The notes under the pieces are model-generated. The model worked only from the letters and a program-made list of their open reading frames with translations, made no database searches and was not told where the DNA came from. The position numbers and the translations under genes were made by a program. This document shows, in pieces, positions 25,540-33,743 of a DNA stretch of 50,903 nt. This DNA comes from Chloroflexota bacterium (GTDB lineage Bacteria; Chloroflexota; Dehalococcoidia; Lucifugimonadales; UBA3495): NCBI GenBank assembly GCA_028875055.1, contig JAPPGG010000060.1, positions 1 to 50,903 of the forward strand, read 5' to 3'. The stretch's first letter is position 1; the number at the start of each line of letters is the position of its first letter.

Positions 25540-27240
25540 TTACGCGCGTTCGCGGTTCAGGACCAGTTCCAGAATGTCGCGGCTGGTGAGGGCGCCCATG
25601 AACTCCTCGGACACCCGGTCCACCACGGGAAGAGTGGTCAGGTGGTTCTCGGCCATTCGCTGCAGCACGTCCTCCACGTGTTCGTCGGGCCACGCCACCG
25701 GGGGTTCCGTCCGCATTAGATGGCTCAGGGGGGTGCTCGTCCAGGCGTCCTCCGGCAGGTAGCGGAACATCCCGATGGAAACGATGGCGGCGGCCGAGCC
25801 ATCGTCAATCACCACGTAATCATGCTGCTGGGGCGTGGCCCAGATGTCCGTAAAGTCGCGCACCGACATTGAAGAACTGGGATAGGGGCGTGAGCTGTCA
25901 AGGATATCTTCCACGATAATGTCGTGAAGAACGAAACGTACAATCCCCCGGGGTATGTCTGTGGGGGTAGGAGTGGACTGCCGGTTCCGGGTGGCCCGCG
26001 AAGCCGTGAAGCTGATAATCGAGGGCATCAGCAGAATGTAGCAGAACATCACCAGCACCAGGAAGGAGAAAGTCACTTCGTCTATAATCGCCAGTTCCCT
26101 CAATACCAGCAGCAGGGCGATTTCCGCTACGCCCTTTCCCATCAGCCCGGAAGCCACGGCGTAAGGCACCGTCAGTCTCGATATGTAGGCTCCCAGGAAG
26201 GCCCCGACGAAGTTGCCGGACAGGGGAATGAAGGCCAGGGCCAGCATAACCCACCAGGGCATGGTCACAAAGTGGAAGTTGAAATAAAGGCCGGCGGAAG
26301 CGAAGAACAGGGGTACAAAGAAGCCTTCGGCGACGCTCCGCAGCCCGGGCATCATCTCGGACCGCACCTGGTAGGTGAGCCCGGAAAGGGATGCGCCAAA
26401 GAGGAGCGCCCCCAGGGTGCCGTGCAGGCCCATAAGCTCGGCGGCGTCAACCATCAGGAACAGGACCCCCAGCAGCAGGCCCAGGGAAAGCTGGGGTACC
26501 CGTATTGCCCGCTGCAGCAGGGCCACCAGCGGCGGCAATATCCTGGAAGACAAGAGCCAGGCCAGCGCGGCGAACCCGGCGATCTTGCCGATGAGAATCG
26601 CCAGGGAAAGGAACGAGAACTCGTGGGTGTGCTCCCCAATGCTGAAGCCGATTACCAGCAGGGTGAGCAGTTCCGCGATTACCACCACGGTGAAAATCTG
26701 CAATCCGACGGGTTCCCTCAGGCGTCCCTCGTCGGCCAGGACCTTGGCCACAATTCCCAGGCTGCTCATGGAGAGTATGCCCGCCAGGGCCATGGCCTCG
26801 GTAAAGGTCAGGCCCAGGCCGATGTCCAGGATGACGCCGGTGGTGACCAGCGCCGAAATGCCGAGGGAAATCAACACGGAGACTATCGCGGCGAGGAAGT
26901 AGTGGCCCCTCAACGTTGCCACAAAGCTGGAAATGTCGATCTCGTCCAGACCGATGAGGAAGAAGAATATGAAAATGCCCAAGGTAAGGAGCAGGTCGAT
27001 GTGGCCTGTAGGCTGCACGGACCAGCCCGTCAGGGACTGCAGCACGGGTCCCAGCAGGATGCCCGCCGAGGCGTAGGCCAGGATGGAATTCAGATGCAGG
27101 CGGCGGAAGACGCCCTCAGCCAGCTTCGCCACGATCAGCAGGAGGCCGAGGGCCAACAAGGACTGGCGAATATCCCCGACCTGCGAGAGGAAACCGGCCG
27201 GATCGGTCAATACGGGGATGGTGAGGCCTTCGAACAGCAT
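25540..27240 (-). CDS. Kef/NhaP-type cation:proton antiporter with C-terminal CBS domains
   Basis: This 566-residue protein has an N-terminal transport domain of about 12-13 helices (residues 20-410) of the CPA2 monovalent cation:proton antiporter family. Features include 'LLLTLGIFIFFFLIGLDEID' and 'GLMGKGVAEIALLLVLREL'. Instead of the usual TrkA-N/RCK nucleotide-binding domain, the C-terminus (from about residue 440) carries a CBS-domain pair: 'VRDFTDIWATPQQHDYVVIDD' and 'HLMRTEPPVAWPDEHVEDVLQRMAENHLTTLPVVD'. CBS domains bind adenine nucleotides, so energy-state control of ion exchange is inferred. It appears monocistronic. Confidence 0.92.
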   Translation of the reverse strand: MLFEGLTIPVLTDPAGFLSQVGDIRQSLLALGLLLIVAKLAEGVFRRLHLNSILAYASAGILLGPVLQSLTGWSVQPTGHIDLLLTLGIFIFFFLIGLDEIDISSFVATLRGHYFLAAIVSVLISLGISALVTTGVILDIGLGLTFTEAMALAGILSMSSLGIVAKVLADEGRLREPVGLQIFTVVVIAELLTLLVIGFSIGEHTHEFSFLSLAILIGKIAGFAALAWLLSSRILPPLVALLQRAIRVPQLSLGLLLGVLFLMVDAAELMGLHGTLGALLFGASLSGLTYQVRSEMMPGLRSVAEGFFVPLFFASAGLYFNFHFVTMPWWVMLALAFIPLSGNFVGAFLGAYISRLTVPYAVASGLMGKGVAEIALLLVLRELAIIDEVTFSFLVLVMFCYILLMPSIISFTASRATRNRQSTPTPTDIPRGIVRFVLHDIIVEDILDSSRPYPSSSMSVRDFTDIWATPQQHDYVVIDDGSAAAIVSIGMFRYLPEDAWTSTPLSHLMRTEPPVAWPDEHVEDVLQRMAENHLTTLPVVDRVSEEFMGALTSRDILELVLNRERA

Positions 27241-27472
27241 TTGCCTATGCCCTGCCTGTAACTGTATGTATCATTCGTAGGGGCATAATTGGGGAAATTG
27301 AAAGGAGAGCAACCTGCCTGATTCCGTCAACGGTCAGTCTTGGTCCGTTCGCTGTGCCGAGGCTTCAGCCTTCAGGAGGTTGGATTATAACGGTTCCGGT
27401 CCCTGACTTGACCACTATTCAGGTACAAGGTTCGGGAAGAAAGGTAATCCTGTCCCGGAAATGTCAGGGCAT

Positions 27473-28312
27473 CTATTCCCTCGTCAGCCGCTCGCTTAAA
27501 TTCCAAAGCTCCGAGGCAAGATTCTCGTCATAGCTCAGGTCGGAGGAAGCTACAGCGCGGCAGTCAATGAAGAATTCTCCGGTGACTCCCTCCACCTCGG
27601 GAGACGATGCCAGGTACACCGGTGTCTCAGCTCCTTTTTCCACGTCTATTCCGCGAACTCCGATGAAAAAGTTGACCACCCGACCGATCAGGCCATTATT
27701 TCGGGCAATGCTGGTGCGCACCAGCCCGGGATGCAGGGCGTTCACCGTCACGCCGCTGCCCTGGACAAGTCGGGCCAGCTTGTAGGTGAACAGGACATTG
27801 CAGAGCTTGGAGCGGCCATAGGCCCGGTACCCTGGCTTTTCTGCCGGGTTGGGCAGGTCTTCCAGCCGGAAATTGCCCGCCGAGTAGTGGGAGCTGGAAG
27901 ATACGTTGATGATTCTCGAGGGAGCGGAGTCCTTTAGAAGGTCCAGCAGCAGGGTAGTCAACAGGAAGTAGCCCAGGTGGTTCAGGGCAAAGGTCATTTC
28001 AATTCCGTCCACGCTGGTACGGCTGGACAGGAAAATGGCGCCGGCGTTGTTCAGCAGCACGTCCAGCCTCGGGGTCTGCGCCTTAACCTGTTCGGCCAGG
28101 GCCCGCACCTCGGCCTGGGACGACAGGTCTGCCAGCAGGACGCTTACTGATCCGTTGCCGGTCTCCCTGATGATGCGTTCTGCTGCGGCTTCCGTCTTGG
28201 GGCGGTTCCGGCCGACAAGCAATACCTCCGCGCCCAGTCCAGCCAGTTGGTAGGCGGCGGCGTAGCCAATGCCGTCGCTGCCGCCCGTTATCAAGCAGGT
28301 CTTGCCTTCCAT
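27473..28312 (-). CDS. short-chain dehydrogenase/reductase (retinol-dehydrogenase-like)
   Basis: This 279-residue Rossmann-fold enzyme has the nucleotide-binding GGSDGIGYAAA at residues 10-20, NNAG, a catalytic Ser in NVSSSSHYSAG, and the YxxxK pair in YGRSKLCNVLF. The overall pattern, including LNNAGAIFLSSRTSVDGIEMTFALNHLG, matches the retinol-dehydrogenase/WWOX-like branch, which prefers NADP and acts on carbonyls or alcohols of hydrophobic compounds. The substrate is unknown. It is divergent from the alpha/beta hydrolase gene. Confidence 0.93.
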   Translation of the reverse strand: MEGKTCLITGGSDGIGYAAAYQLAGLGAEVLLVGRNRPKTEAAAERIIRETGNGSVSVLLADLSSQAEVRALAEQVKAQTPRLDVLLNNAGAIFLSSRTSVDGIEMTFALNHLGYFLLTTLLLDLLKDSAPSRIINVSSSSHYSAGNFRLEDLPNPAEKPGYRAYGRSKLCNVLFTYKLARLVQGSGVTVNALHPGLVRTSIARNNGLIGRVVNFFIGVRGIDVEKGAETPVYLASSPEVEGVTGEFFIDCRAVASSDLSYDENLASELWNLSERLTRE

Positions 28313-28453
28313 GACGAGGATTGTAACGCAGGCGTCCTCGGGCTGCCAGAAAGGAGAGCCCCTTATCTCGAGACGAGACGCTGCCCCAACGTGTCGCTGA
28401 CGTGCTAAACTCCACCCAAACAGCTTCGATTTAGAGCTTCAGTGGAGGAAGTT

Positions 28454-29272
28454 ATGCCAAACGTTACTGTTGAAGAGAACGTGATGGTCGCCAGCGCCGA
28501 TGGTTTTCAACTGGGTGTGGACATAGCCCGGCCCGCCGACTCCGACGGCAATGCACCGGGGGTGCTGTTCCTGCCCGGGGGCGGGTGGGTTTCCGCCGAC
28601 CACAAACCCCTGAAGGAACGCTACGGCATTCCCCTGGCGGAGCGGGGTTTTGTCTGCGTGACTGCCCCGTACCGGATCATGCAACAGGCAATCTGGCCGG
28701 CAGCCATTCAGGATGTGAAGGCCCTGCTGCGGTGGATGCGGACCAACAGCGAAAGCCTGGGAATTGACCCGGAGCGGATCGCGGTAGCTGGAAAGTCGGC
28801 CGGCGGACACCTGGCTTTGTTGACAGCGGCCACCAACGGCAGGGTGGAGTACGAGGGACCTGGCATTACTTCCGCGGAACTGAGCCGGGTTTCCGCCGCG
28901 GTGGGCGTGGCGCCGGCATCGGACATACGGGAGTACTGGCGCCGTGAACCGCTGGAGCCATACACCGCCAGCGATTCTTCGGACGCGGCCCTGACCGCCG
29001 CCAACCCCACGGAACTGGTGCACGGCGACTGGCCGCCGGTGATGCTGCTCCACGGCACCAACGATGAGCGAGTGGACCACCGGATGTCCATGCGCCTGTT
29101 TGACCTGCTGGAAGAGGCCGGGGTGACCGCCGACATGCGGCTGTTCGCCGGCCAGGACCACATGTTCGACGGCATACCGGAGTTCAGCCAGGCAATTGTG
29201 GAGTCGGTGGCCTTCTTCCTCGAGCGGTACGTGACCGCGCCGGTGGCCGAGGCGGTGGCGGCGGATAACTGA
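28454..29272 (+). CDS. alpha/beta hydrolase (esterase/lipase, BD-FAE-like)
   Basis: This 272-residue cytoplasmic hydrolase has an oxyanion-loop stretch FLPGGGWVSAD (the HGG equivalent), a nucleophile elbow VAGKSAGGHLAL (GxSxG), an Asp region HGTNDERVDH and a catalytic His in GQDHMFDG. This order matches esterases of the BD-FAE / hormone-sensitive-lipase group. The ATG at 28454 follows GGAGGAAG; a GTG at 28442 overlaps that site. A hairpin-forming repeat follows the gene. The substrate is unassigned. Confidence 0.9.
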   Translation: MPNVTVEENVMVASADGFQLGVDIARPADSDGNAPGVLFLPGGGWVSADHKPLKERYGIPLAERGFVCVTAPYRIMQQAIWPAAIQDVKALLRWMRTNSESLGIDPERIAVAGKSAGGHLALLTAATNGRVEYEGPGITSAELSRVSAAVGVAPASDIREYWRREPLEPYTASDSSDAALTAANPTELVHGDWPPVMLLHGTNDERVDHRMSMRLFDLLEEAGVTADMRLFAGQDHMFDGIPEFSQAIVESVAFFLERYVTAPVAEAVAADN

Positions 29273-29292
29273 AGGCCTGCCAGGCATCAAGC

Positions 29293-29376
29293 CGGATGGA
29301 CAGAATTTTCAGGATGTCCGTGGATTGATGGGGTGGTCGGCGGCCCCCGATACCTTTTGAAATTCTTGTCCATCCA
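29293..29376. terminator. inverted repeat between convergent genes
   Basis: GGATGGACAGAATTTTC near 29294 is the imperfect complement of GAAATTCTTGTCCATCC near 29358-29374. The arms are about 45 bases apart, a long loop for a terminator, but the position between two convergent genes fits a bidirectional stop or a palindromic repeat. Confidence 0.4.
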
Positions 29377-29378
29377 GG

Positions 29379-30773
29379 CTACGCCTGGGTGAACATTTGC
29401 CGGTGGTGGCGGTGCCAGTCGCTGCTAAAGACGCCTGACGGGTCGTACTTCTCCTTTAGTTCCAGGAACCTGGGAAACTGGGGGTAGGCCCGCTCCACCT
29501 GGTCTCGCCTGGCCCAGCGGTGGTAGGTCAGGTAGAAGCTGCCCTCCCTCTCCAGGGCGCAGTCGGTCAGGGCCCGGAACTGGGTCCTGGCCCGTTTTAT
29601 CCCCTGGGGTGAGTGTTCCACCAGCAGGTTGAAGATGGTGCAGGCATAGCCGTCTTTCGCCCACCTCAGCAGGGTCTCCTCTTCGGCCTCAATGAGGCGC
29701 ACGGTGCCATAGACCACGTTGGCTCCGGTCTCCAGGACCGCTGTCTTCGCCGCAGACATAAAGTCCACAAACCGCTCCCGGGGCACGTACAACTCCGTAA
29801 TCATCAGCGATGCAAAGGTCTGCCATCCCAGCTGACGATACAGGGCCTCGCCGGCCTCGGGCAGGTAGGGGCTGAACTGGAGGTCGTCGGACCAGTAGAG
29901 CTGGCCGTCGGTCTGCCGGTAGTGGTCGGCGTACTCCTGGTAGGCCCGGGCCTTGTCGGTGTGGGCCAGGACGTAGAGCCGCGACCACTCCTCCTGGGAC
30001 AGCCCCAACTGACCCTTCCCCGTCTCTGTGACATTTGGTTCCGGCAGGTAAACCGACATTATTCCCCGGGCCATGAAGTCGGCAGAAGTTTCGTCGGTCA
30101 TGTACTGGAAGTCGCCGTAGGTTGCCCCCGCCGCAGTCTGGGCTTCCAGGGAGGGAATTACCTCCTCAAGGGACAGTTCCTGCACTCGCCGGGTGTGCAG
30201 CCTTCGCGGCGTCAGCCTCAGGTTGATGGAGTCAACGAAGCCAAACAGTCCGTAGCCCCCGATTGCCAGGCTGAACAGTTCCGCATTTTCTTCCCTGCTG
30301 CACTTCAGGGGCTCGCCGTCGGCCAGCGTGATGTGAAAGGCGACGATGTCTTCGACTATTGGCCTCCTGCCCAGCACCCGTCCGTGGATGTTGGAAGAGA
30401 GGGCGCCGCCCAGGGTCAGTTCATCCGCGCCTGTCTGTTTCTGAATTATGGACCAGGCCGGGTCGCTGTTCCCCTCGTGGCGCTGCAGCCACTCCACCAG
30501 CCTGGGCCAGGTCACCCCCGCCTGGACCCAGACGGTACCCTCTGCCGAGTCCAGGGGACCCACACCGGTAAGACTGGAAGAGTTCAGGGATATGCCCCCT
30601 TCCAGGAACTGCTGGCCTCCCATGGAGTGCAGGGAACCGGCGGGGCACAAGGAAGTTTTACAAGCGATGGCCCGCGCGATGGCTGCCGAAATTTCGTCGG
30701 GGGTGGCTGGGGACAGGACCTGCTGAACCTGGGTAGCGTTGAGCCGGGACTGGACATCGTTAAGCGTAAGCAA
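29379..30773 (-). CDS. FAD-binding oxidoreductase (aldonolactone-oxidase-like)
   Basis: This 464-residue flavoprotein has an N-terminal PCMH-type FAD domain with CPAGSLHSMGGQQFLEGG, where the GxSHS-type stretch binds FAD, and TLGGALSSNIHGR. The C-terminal half is a substrate-binding domain ending in YHRWARRDQVERAYPQFPRF, close to the HWxK region of L-gulonolactone and related oxidases. The expected reaction is oxidation of a sugar lactone, alditol or similar alcohol. The start is a TTG at 30773, set by GGGAGACC upstream and the absence of an in-frame ATG. It lies 70 bp before the TPR gene's 3' end on the same strand. Confidence 0.9.
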   Translation of the reverse strand: MLTLNDVQSRLNATQVQQVLSPATPDEISAAIARAIACKTSLCPAGSLHSMGGQQFLEGGISLNSSSLTGVGPLDSAEGTVWVQAGVTWPRLVEWLQRHEGNSDPAWSIIQKQTGADELTLGGALSSNIHGRVLGRRPIVEDIVAFHITLADGEPLKCSREENAELFSLAIGGYGLFGFVDSINLRLTPRRLHTRRVQELSLEEVIPSLEAQTAAGATYGDFQYMTDETSADFMARGIMSVYLPEPNVTETGKGQLGLSQEEWSRLYVLAHTDKARAYQEYADHYRQTDGQLYWSDDLQFSPYLPEAGEALYRQLGWQTFASLMITELYVPRERFVDFMSAAKTAVLETGANVVYGTVRLIEAEEETLLRWAKDGYACTIFNLLVEHSPQGIKRARTQFRALTDCALEREGSFYLTYHRWARRDQVERAYPQFPRFLELKEKYDPSGVFSSDWHRHHRQMFTQA

Positions 30774-30843
30774 AGGGGGTCTCCCTGGGTGGTATGAGCC
30801 ATGAACAGTGCCGTTACATTAACTTTAACATATACAACATTGA

Positions 30844-31314
30844 TTATTCATAGTTTTCCTTGTTCTCTTCCAGCACTTTCCTGGCCCTGTCCAGGTTGTT
30901 GCGGCTGGCCCGGGTGCTGGGGTGGTCGTGACCCAGGACTTTTTCCCGAAGCGCCAGGGTCTGTTCGTGCATGGAGACGGCCGTTTGGTACTCGCCGGTG
31001 GCGTGGAAGCAGTTGCCCAGACTGCCCCGGCTCCTGAGGGTGTCGGGGTGTTCGGTACCCATGGTCCTGGCCCGCCGCTCCAGCGTGTCTTCGAAAAGGG
31101 CAATTGCCTCCGGGTAATGACCGGCGGCATAAAAGCTGTTGGCCAGGGCGGTGCTGCTGCGCAGGGTCTGGGGGTGGTCCGGCCCCAGGGACTCCCGCAA
31201 ATCCATAAGGGCCCGGTGGTGGAGCCGTATAGCCTGCCCGTAGCGCGATGATACCCGGTGAAACCGGCCCAGGTGGTAGTCAACGTTGAAGGATGCGGTC
31301 TGCTCAGTTGGCAT
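30844..31314 (-). CDS. tetratricopeptide-repeat protein (kinesin-light-chain type)
   Basis: This protein of about 156 residues contains three TPR units of 42 residues, each with 'LG..HP.TL.S...L......G.Y..A' (TPR_10/TPR_12 type). It is mostly helical and cytoplasmic and probably a protein-binding module. The ATG at 31314 is chosen from GGAAAGAC upstream and because the open frame further upstream overlaps the protease gene. Similar TPRs usually form larger multi-domain proteins; this short stand-alone one could be a fragment or a small adaptor. Confidence 0.75.
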   Translation of the reverse strand: MPTEQTASFNVDYHLGRFHRVSSRYGQAIRLHHRALMDLRESLGPDHPQTLRSSTALANSFYAAGHYPEAIALFEDTLERRARTMGTEHPDTLRSRGSLGNCFHATGEYQTAVSMHEQTLALREKVLGHDHPSTRASRNNLDRARKVLEENKENYE

Positions 31315-31451
31315 GGTCGTCTTTCCGAATATAGAGGTGAGGCGGCCCCGGGTCCTGCGCCGGTTGGCGACAGGAAAGGCCTCTTCCAGGCCCGGCTGCC
31401 AGGGGGACGGGTTGAATTTTCCGAAAACTTTGCCGAAGGCGAACCTGGCGG

Positions 31452-32150
31452 TTAGAAGCCGGTGGCCAGGGAAATGAGCGCAGTTACAACCGGCCCGATT
31501 ACCTTCCACAGGAGGCCCAGCCGCAGGACGTAGTCGGCCAGAATGATTCCCAGCAGGATCAGGGGGCCGAACCGTTCGAATTTGGCATAGCTGTCGGCCA
31601 TGCTGTCGGGGAGCAGCCCGCCCAGAACCCGGGAGCCGTCCAGGGGGTAGATGGGTATCAGGTTGAACACGGCCAGCAGAACGTTAAAGAATATGACCAC
31701 TCCGGCAATGTCCGTAAGCGCTTCGCGCATTCCTCCGGACAGAACGTGGGTTGCCCGGTACAGGCCGGGCGCGCTCCATCCCAATAGGCCCAGCTTGACG
31801 GGGATGGCCACCAGGAAGGCCAGGGCCAGATTGGACAGCGGCCCGGCAGCGGCTACCAGGGTCATGCCCCAGGGGCCCCGCAGCTGGTGGTGGTTTACGG
31901 GGACAGGCTTGCCCCAGCCGAACCCCACCACCAGCATCATTACCGCTCCGCTGGGGTCCAGGTGGCGAATGGGGTTCAGGGAAAGGCGTCCCAGGCTGCG
32001 GGAGGTGCCGTCCCCCAGGACTGTGGCTATCAGGGAATGGCTGAATTCGTGGACAGTGATGGCCGTGAGCAGGGCAAAAATGACCAGTACGGTCAGGCGC
32101 ACGAAGCTGGCAGGGTCGTAGAGAAGGAGTTCGAAGGAGCCTAAAAGCAT
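31452..32150 (-). CDS. site-2 protease family membrane metalloprotease (M50)
   Basis: This 232-residue integral membrane protein has about six helices. The zinc-site HEFSH lies in the second helix (about residues 34-38) and the third ligand Asp in [14 protein letters not shown]. Both match the FPSBP-type branch of the M50 peptidases, which cleave membrane-embedded substrates such as anti-sigma factors. There is no PDZ or CBS domain. The substrate is not apparent from the neighbours. It is followed at 137 bp by the TPR gene. Confidence 0.93.
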   Translation of the reverse strand: MLLGSFELLLYDPASFVRLTVLVIFALLTAITVHEFSHSLIATVLGDGTSRSLGRLSLNPIRHLDPSGAVMMLVVGFGWGKPVPVNHHQLRGPWGMTLVAAAGPLSNLALAFLVAIPVKLGLLGWSAPGLYRATHVLSGGMREALTDIAGVVIFFNVLLAVFNLIPIYPLDGSRVLGGLLPDSMADSYAKFERFGPLILLGIILADYVLRLGLLWKVIGPVVTALISLATGF

Positions 32151-32281
32151 GTCAATTCAATCTGGATGAATGAAGAGGTAAAGTGCGTTGCCCGGGCTGG
32201 CTCTTGCGTGAGCAAGTCTCCAGGACGGGTTCCCCGGACAGGCCACGCGGCACATGCCGGGGAATCCCCTGCGTTCTTCAA

Positions 32282-33073
32282 TTACTCGTAGTCGTCGTCG
32301 TAGTCGTCATCGTGGTCGTCGTCTTCGCGGGAGGGAGCGGGGGATGATGCGAAGCCGGCTGAAGGAACAGTGGCCCGAACGCGGTCACGACGGCGGCGGG
32401 GACGCGGCATATCCTGGAGGGCGGACTTCAGGCTGGCCAGGTCGTCAGGACTCACGCTGGACACGTCCACAATCAGGCCGCTGGCGCCCATATCCCTGAG
32501 GGCTTCCAGTTCCTGATCCGCGGGAGCGGCGGAAACCAGCACCAGGACCTGCTTGTCGGTGCGGCGGGTGATGGAGCCCACCGTCACCAGGTCCTGCAGT
32601 GTCCAGGGGCCGGATACCGAGCCCATATCCAGGATGAAGCAGTCCACCGGCAGGGCGGACACGGCTCGAAGCTCGCGGTCGCTCAGGTTGGGCGCCAGGG
32701 AAATCATACGCGCCATGTCGTCTTCCCCGGCCAGGCCGGCCGCCGGACTTTCCAGCCCGAAGGCCAGCACGTCGGCGCCATTTTCCCGGCAGGCCCGGGC
32801 GGTCTCTCCGGAAAGGGCAGAGGCAAAGGCGCCCCAGGGAACTCCGTCGGCGGAACCTGCTACGCCGCTGAGTCCCGCAGAGTCATTGACGCCGGAAACC
32901 AGTATCCCGTCCAGGCCGGCCGATGCGGATGCGGCCAGGCCTGCCTCGTGGTCTTCAGTTACCAGGCCCACCAGGGCAAGGCCGGGAAGTCCGGCGCTCC
33001 GAGCCGCGCCAAAACCGAGAGGCGCCGGCGATCCGTCGCTGATTCTTTGCAAAAAGTCCAAAAGTTTGCTCAT
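32282..33073 (-). CDS. TIM-barrel-like protein of unknown function with acidic His/Asp tail
   Basis: I do not recognise this 263-residue protein. Alternating strands and helices ('GLALVGLVTEDHEAGLAASASAG', 'VDCFILDMGS', 'KQVLVLVSAAPADQELEALRDMGASGLIVDVSS') suggest a beta/alpha barrel, possibly phosphate- or flavin-binding but with no clear catalytic signature. The last roughly 35 residues form a basic patch (PRPRRRRDR) and then a very acidic end, EDDDHDDDYDDDYE, reminiscent of metal-binding or protein-interaction tails. Its promoter (TATAAT at 33108-33113) is good. It is divergent from the His-rich protein gene. Confidence 0.75.
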   Translation of the reverse strand: MSKLLDFLQRISDGSPAPLGFGAARSAGLPGLALVGLVTEDHEAGLAASASAGLDGILVSGVNDSAGLSGVAGSADGVPWGAFASALSGETARACRENGADVLAFGLESPAAGLAGEDDMARMISLAPNLSDRELRAVSALPVDCFILDMGSVSGPWTLQDLVTVGSITRRTDKQVLVLVSAAPADQELEALRDMGASGLIVDVSSVSPDDLASLKSALQDMPRPRRRRDRVRATVPSAGFASSPAPSREDDDHDDDYDDDYE

Positions 33074-33107
33074 GGTTGCTCGCTTGTTCCCCAGAATGGT
33101 TGTGCGA

Positions 33108-33136
33108 ATTATACCCTATGAAGGTAGATTTGTCGG
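33108..33136 (-). promoter_or_regulatory. sigma70-type promoter for the barrel-like gene
   Basis: On the minus strand CCGACA (33131-33136) and a perfect TATAAT (33108-33113) are separated by 17 bp, and lead toward the start codon at 33073. Confidence 0.5.
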
Positions 33137-33244
33137 TAAAGTACGAAGCCGTTCGCGCCGTGACTGCAGCGTGTTCCCCATTTGTGAAAAAGGCTGGTCC
33201 GGTTGGGCCTGCCCTGGCCTGGCACAGGAAGGGTTGCGATGCTT

Positions 33245-33296
33245 AGTCTCAATAAGCGACGGCGATTTACCTTTGCAATTTTGCTGAATTGAGACT
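33245..33296. promoter_or_regulatory. 9-bp inverted repeat, possible operator or attenuator
   Basis: AGTCTCAAT (33245-33253) is the exact complement of ATTGAGACT (33288-33296), 34 bases apart, followed by a run of T. It lies just upstream of the -35 box of the His-rich gene, so it could be a binding site or the end of a leader transcript. Confidence 0.35.
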
Positions 33297-33303
33297 TTTT
33301 GCC

Positions 33304-33333
33304 TTGACAAGCGATTTCTGGCCGTGTTCAAAT
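33304..33333 (+). promoter_or_regulatory. sigma70-type promoter for the His-rich protein gene
   Basis: A perfect -35 TTGACA (33304-33309) is 18 bp from TCAAAT (33328-33333), which matches four of six -10 bases. The leader to the start codon is about 58 bases. Confidence 0.55.
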
Positions 33334-33398
33334 ATTAGTCACTCAGCGGGCTATGAGGCATGTCAGCAGCGTAGTACCGGGCTTTTTGGAGGCATCAG

Positions 33399-33638
33399 AT
33401 GCAGCATCACGATATCCACGAGTGTGACACCCACGAGCATCACGGCGACGAACCCGGCCACGTCCACGACATTCACGAGTGCGACGGCCACGAGCACCAC
33501 GCTGAAGCTCACGACCACGACATCCACGAGTGTGACACCCACGAGCATCACGGCGACGAGCCGGGCCACGTGCACGACATTCACGAATGCGACGGCCACG
33601 AGCATCACGCCCATGACCACGCCGGTCACGTTCATTAG
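33399..33638 (+). CDS. 79-residue His/Cys/acidic repeat protein, probable metal-binding
   Basis: This tiny protein is made almost wholly of His, Asp, Glu, Gly and Ala with four Cys; I count 28 His in 79 residues and no Lys or Arg. The motif DIHECD[T/G]HEHH occurs four times (residues 5-15, 24-34, 41-51, 60-70), arranged as two copies of a 31-residue unit 36 residues apart. This composition would bind several Zn, Ni or Cu ions. It has no signal peptide or membrane segment, so a cytoplasmic metal buffer or chaperone is inferred. The ATG at 33399 follows GGAGGC. It has its own promoter and terminator and converges on a zinc-type CDF exporter. I do not recognise a named family. Confidence 0.85.
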   Translation: MQHHDIHECDTHEHHGDEPGHVHDIHECDGHEHHAEAHDHDIHECDTHEHHGDEPGHVHDIHECDGHEHHAHDHAGHVH

Positions 33639-33664
33639 ACCGGGCTCAGCCAGGCTGAAAAGCG

Positions 33665-33696
33665 CCCCGCTGCTGAATGAAGCAGCGGGGTTTTTT
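33665..33696 (+). terminator. Rho-independent terminator
   Basis: A perfect 10-bp stem, CCCCGCTGCT (33665-33674) and AGCAGCGGGG (33681-33690), with a 6-base loop is followed directly by six T. It ends the His-rich gene 27 bp after its stop. Confidence 0.93.
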
Positions 33697-33743
33697 CGTG
33701 GAAAAAAGGAAGCCTCGGGCCAGGCTTTTCCCGCAGGGTCGGG

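Larger units (their letters stand above)
33074..33398. other. 325-bp divergent regulatory region
   Basis: This region lies between the barrel-like gene (minus) and the His-rich protein gene (plus). It contains a minus-strand promoter (33108-33136), a 9-bp inverted repeat (33245-33253 with 33288-33296) and a plus-strand promoter (33304-33333). I see no gene in it. Confidence 0.5.

Noticed and set aside
27384-27412. A TATAAT on the minus strand upstream of the antiporter gene
   Set aside because: It lies 144 bp before the start and no fitting -35 is present; kept out as too weak.
33399-33638. CRISPR-like interpretation of the periodic DNA in the His-rich gene
   Set aside because: The 108-bp periodicity is explained by coding repeats in one frame with ribosome site and terminator; there are no spacers and no cas genes.
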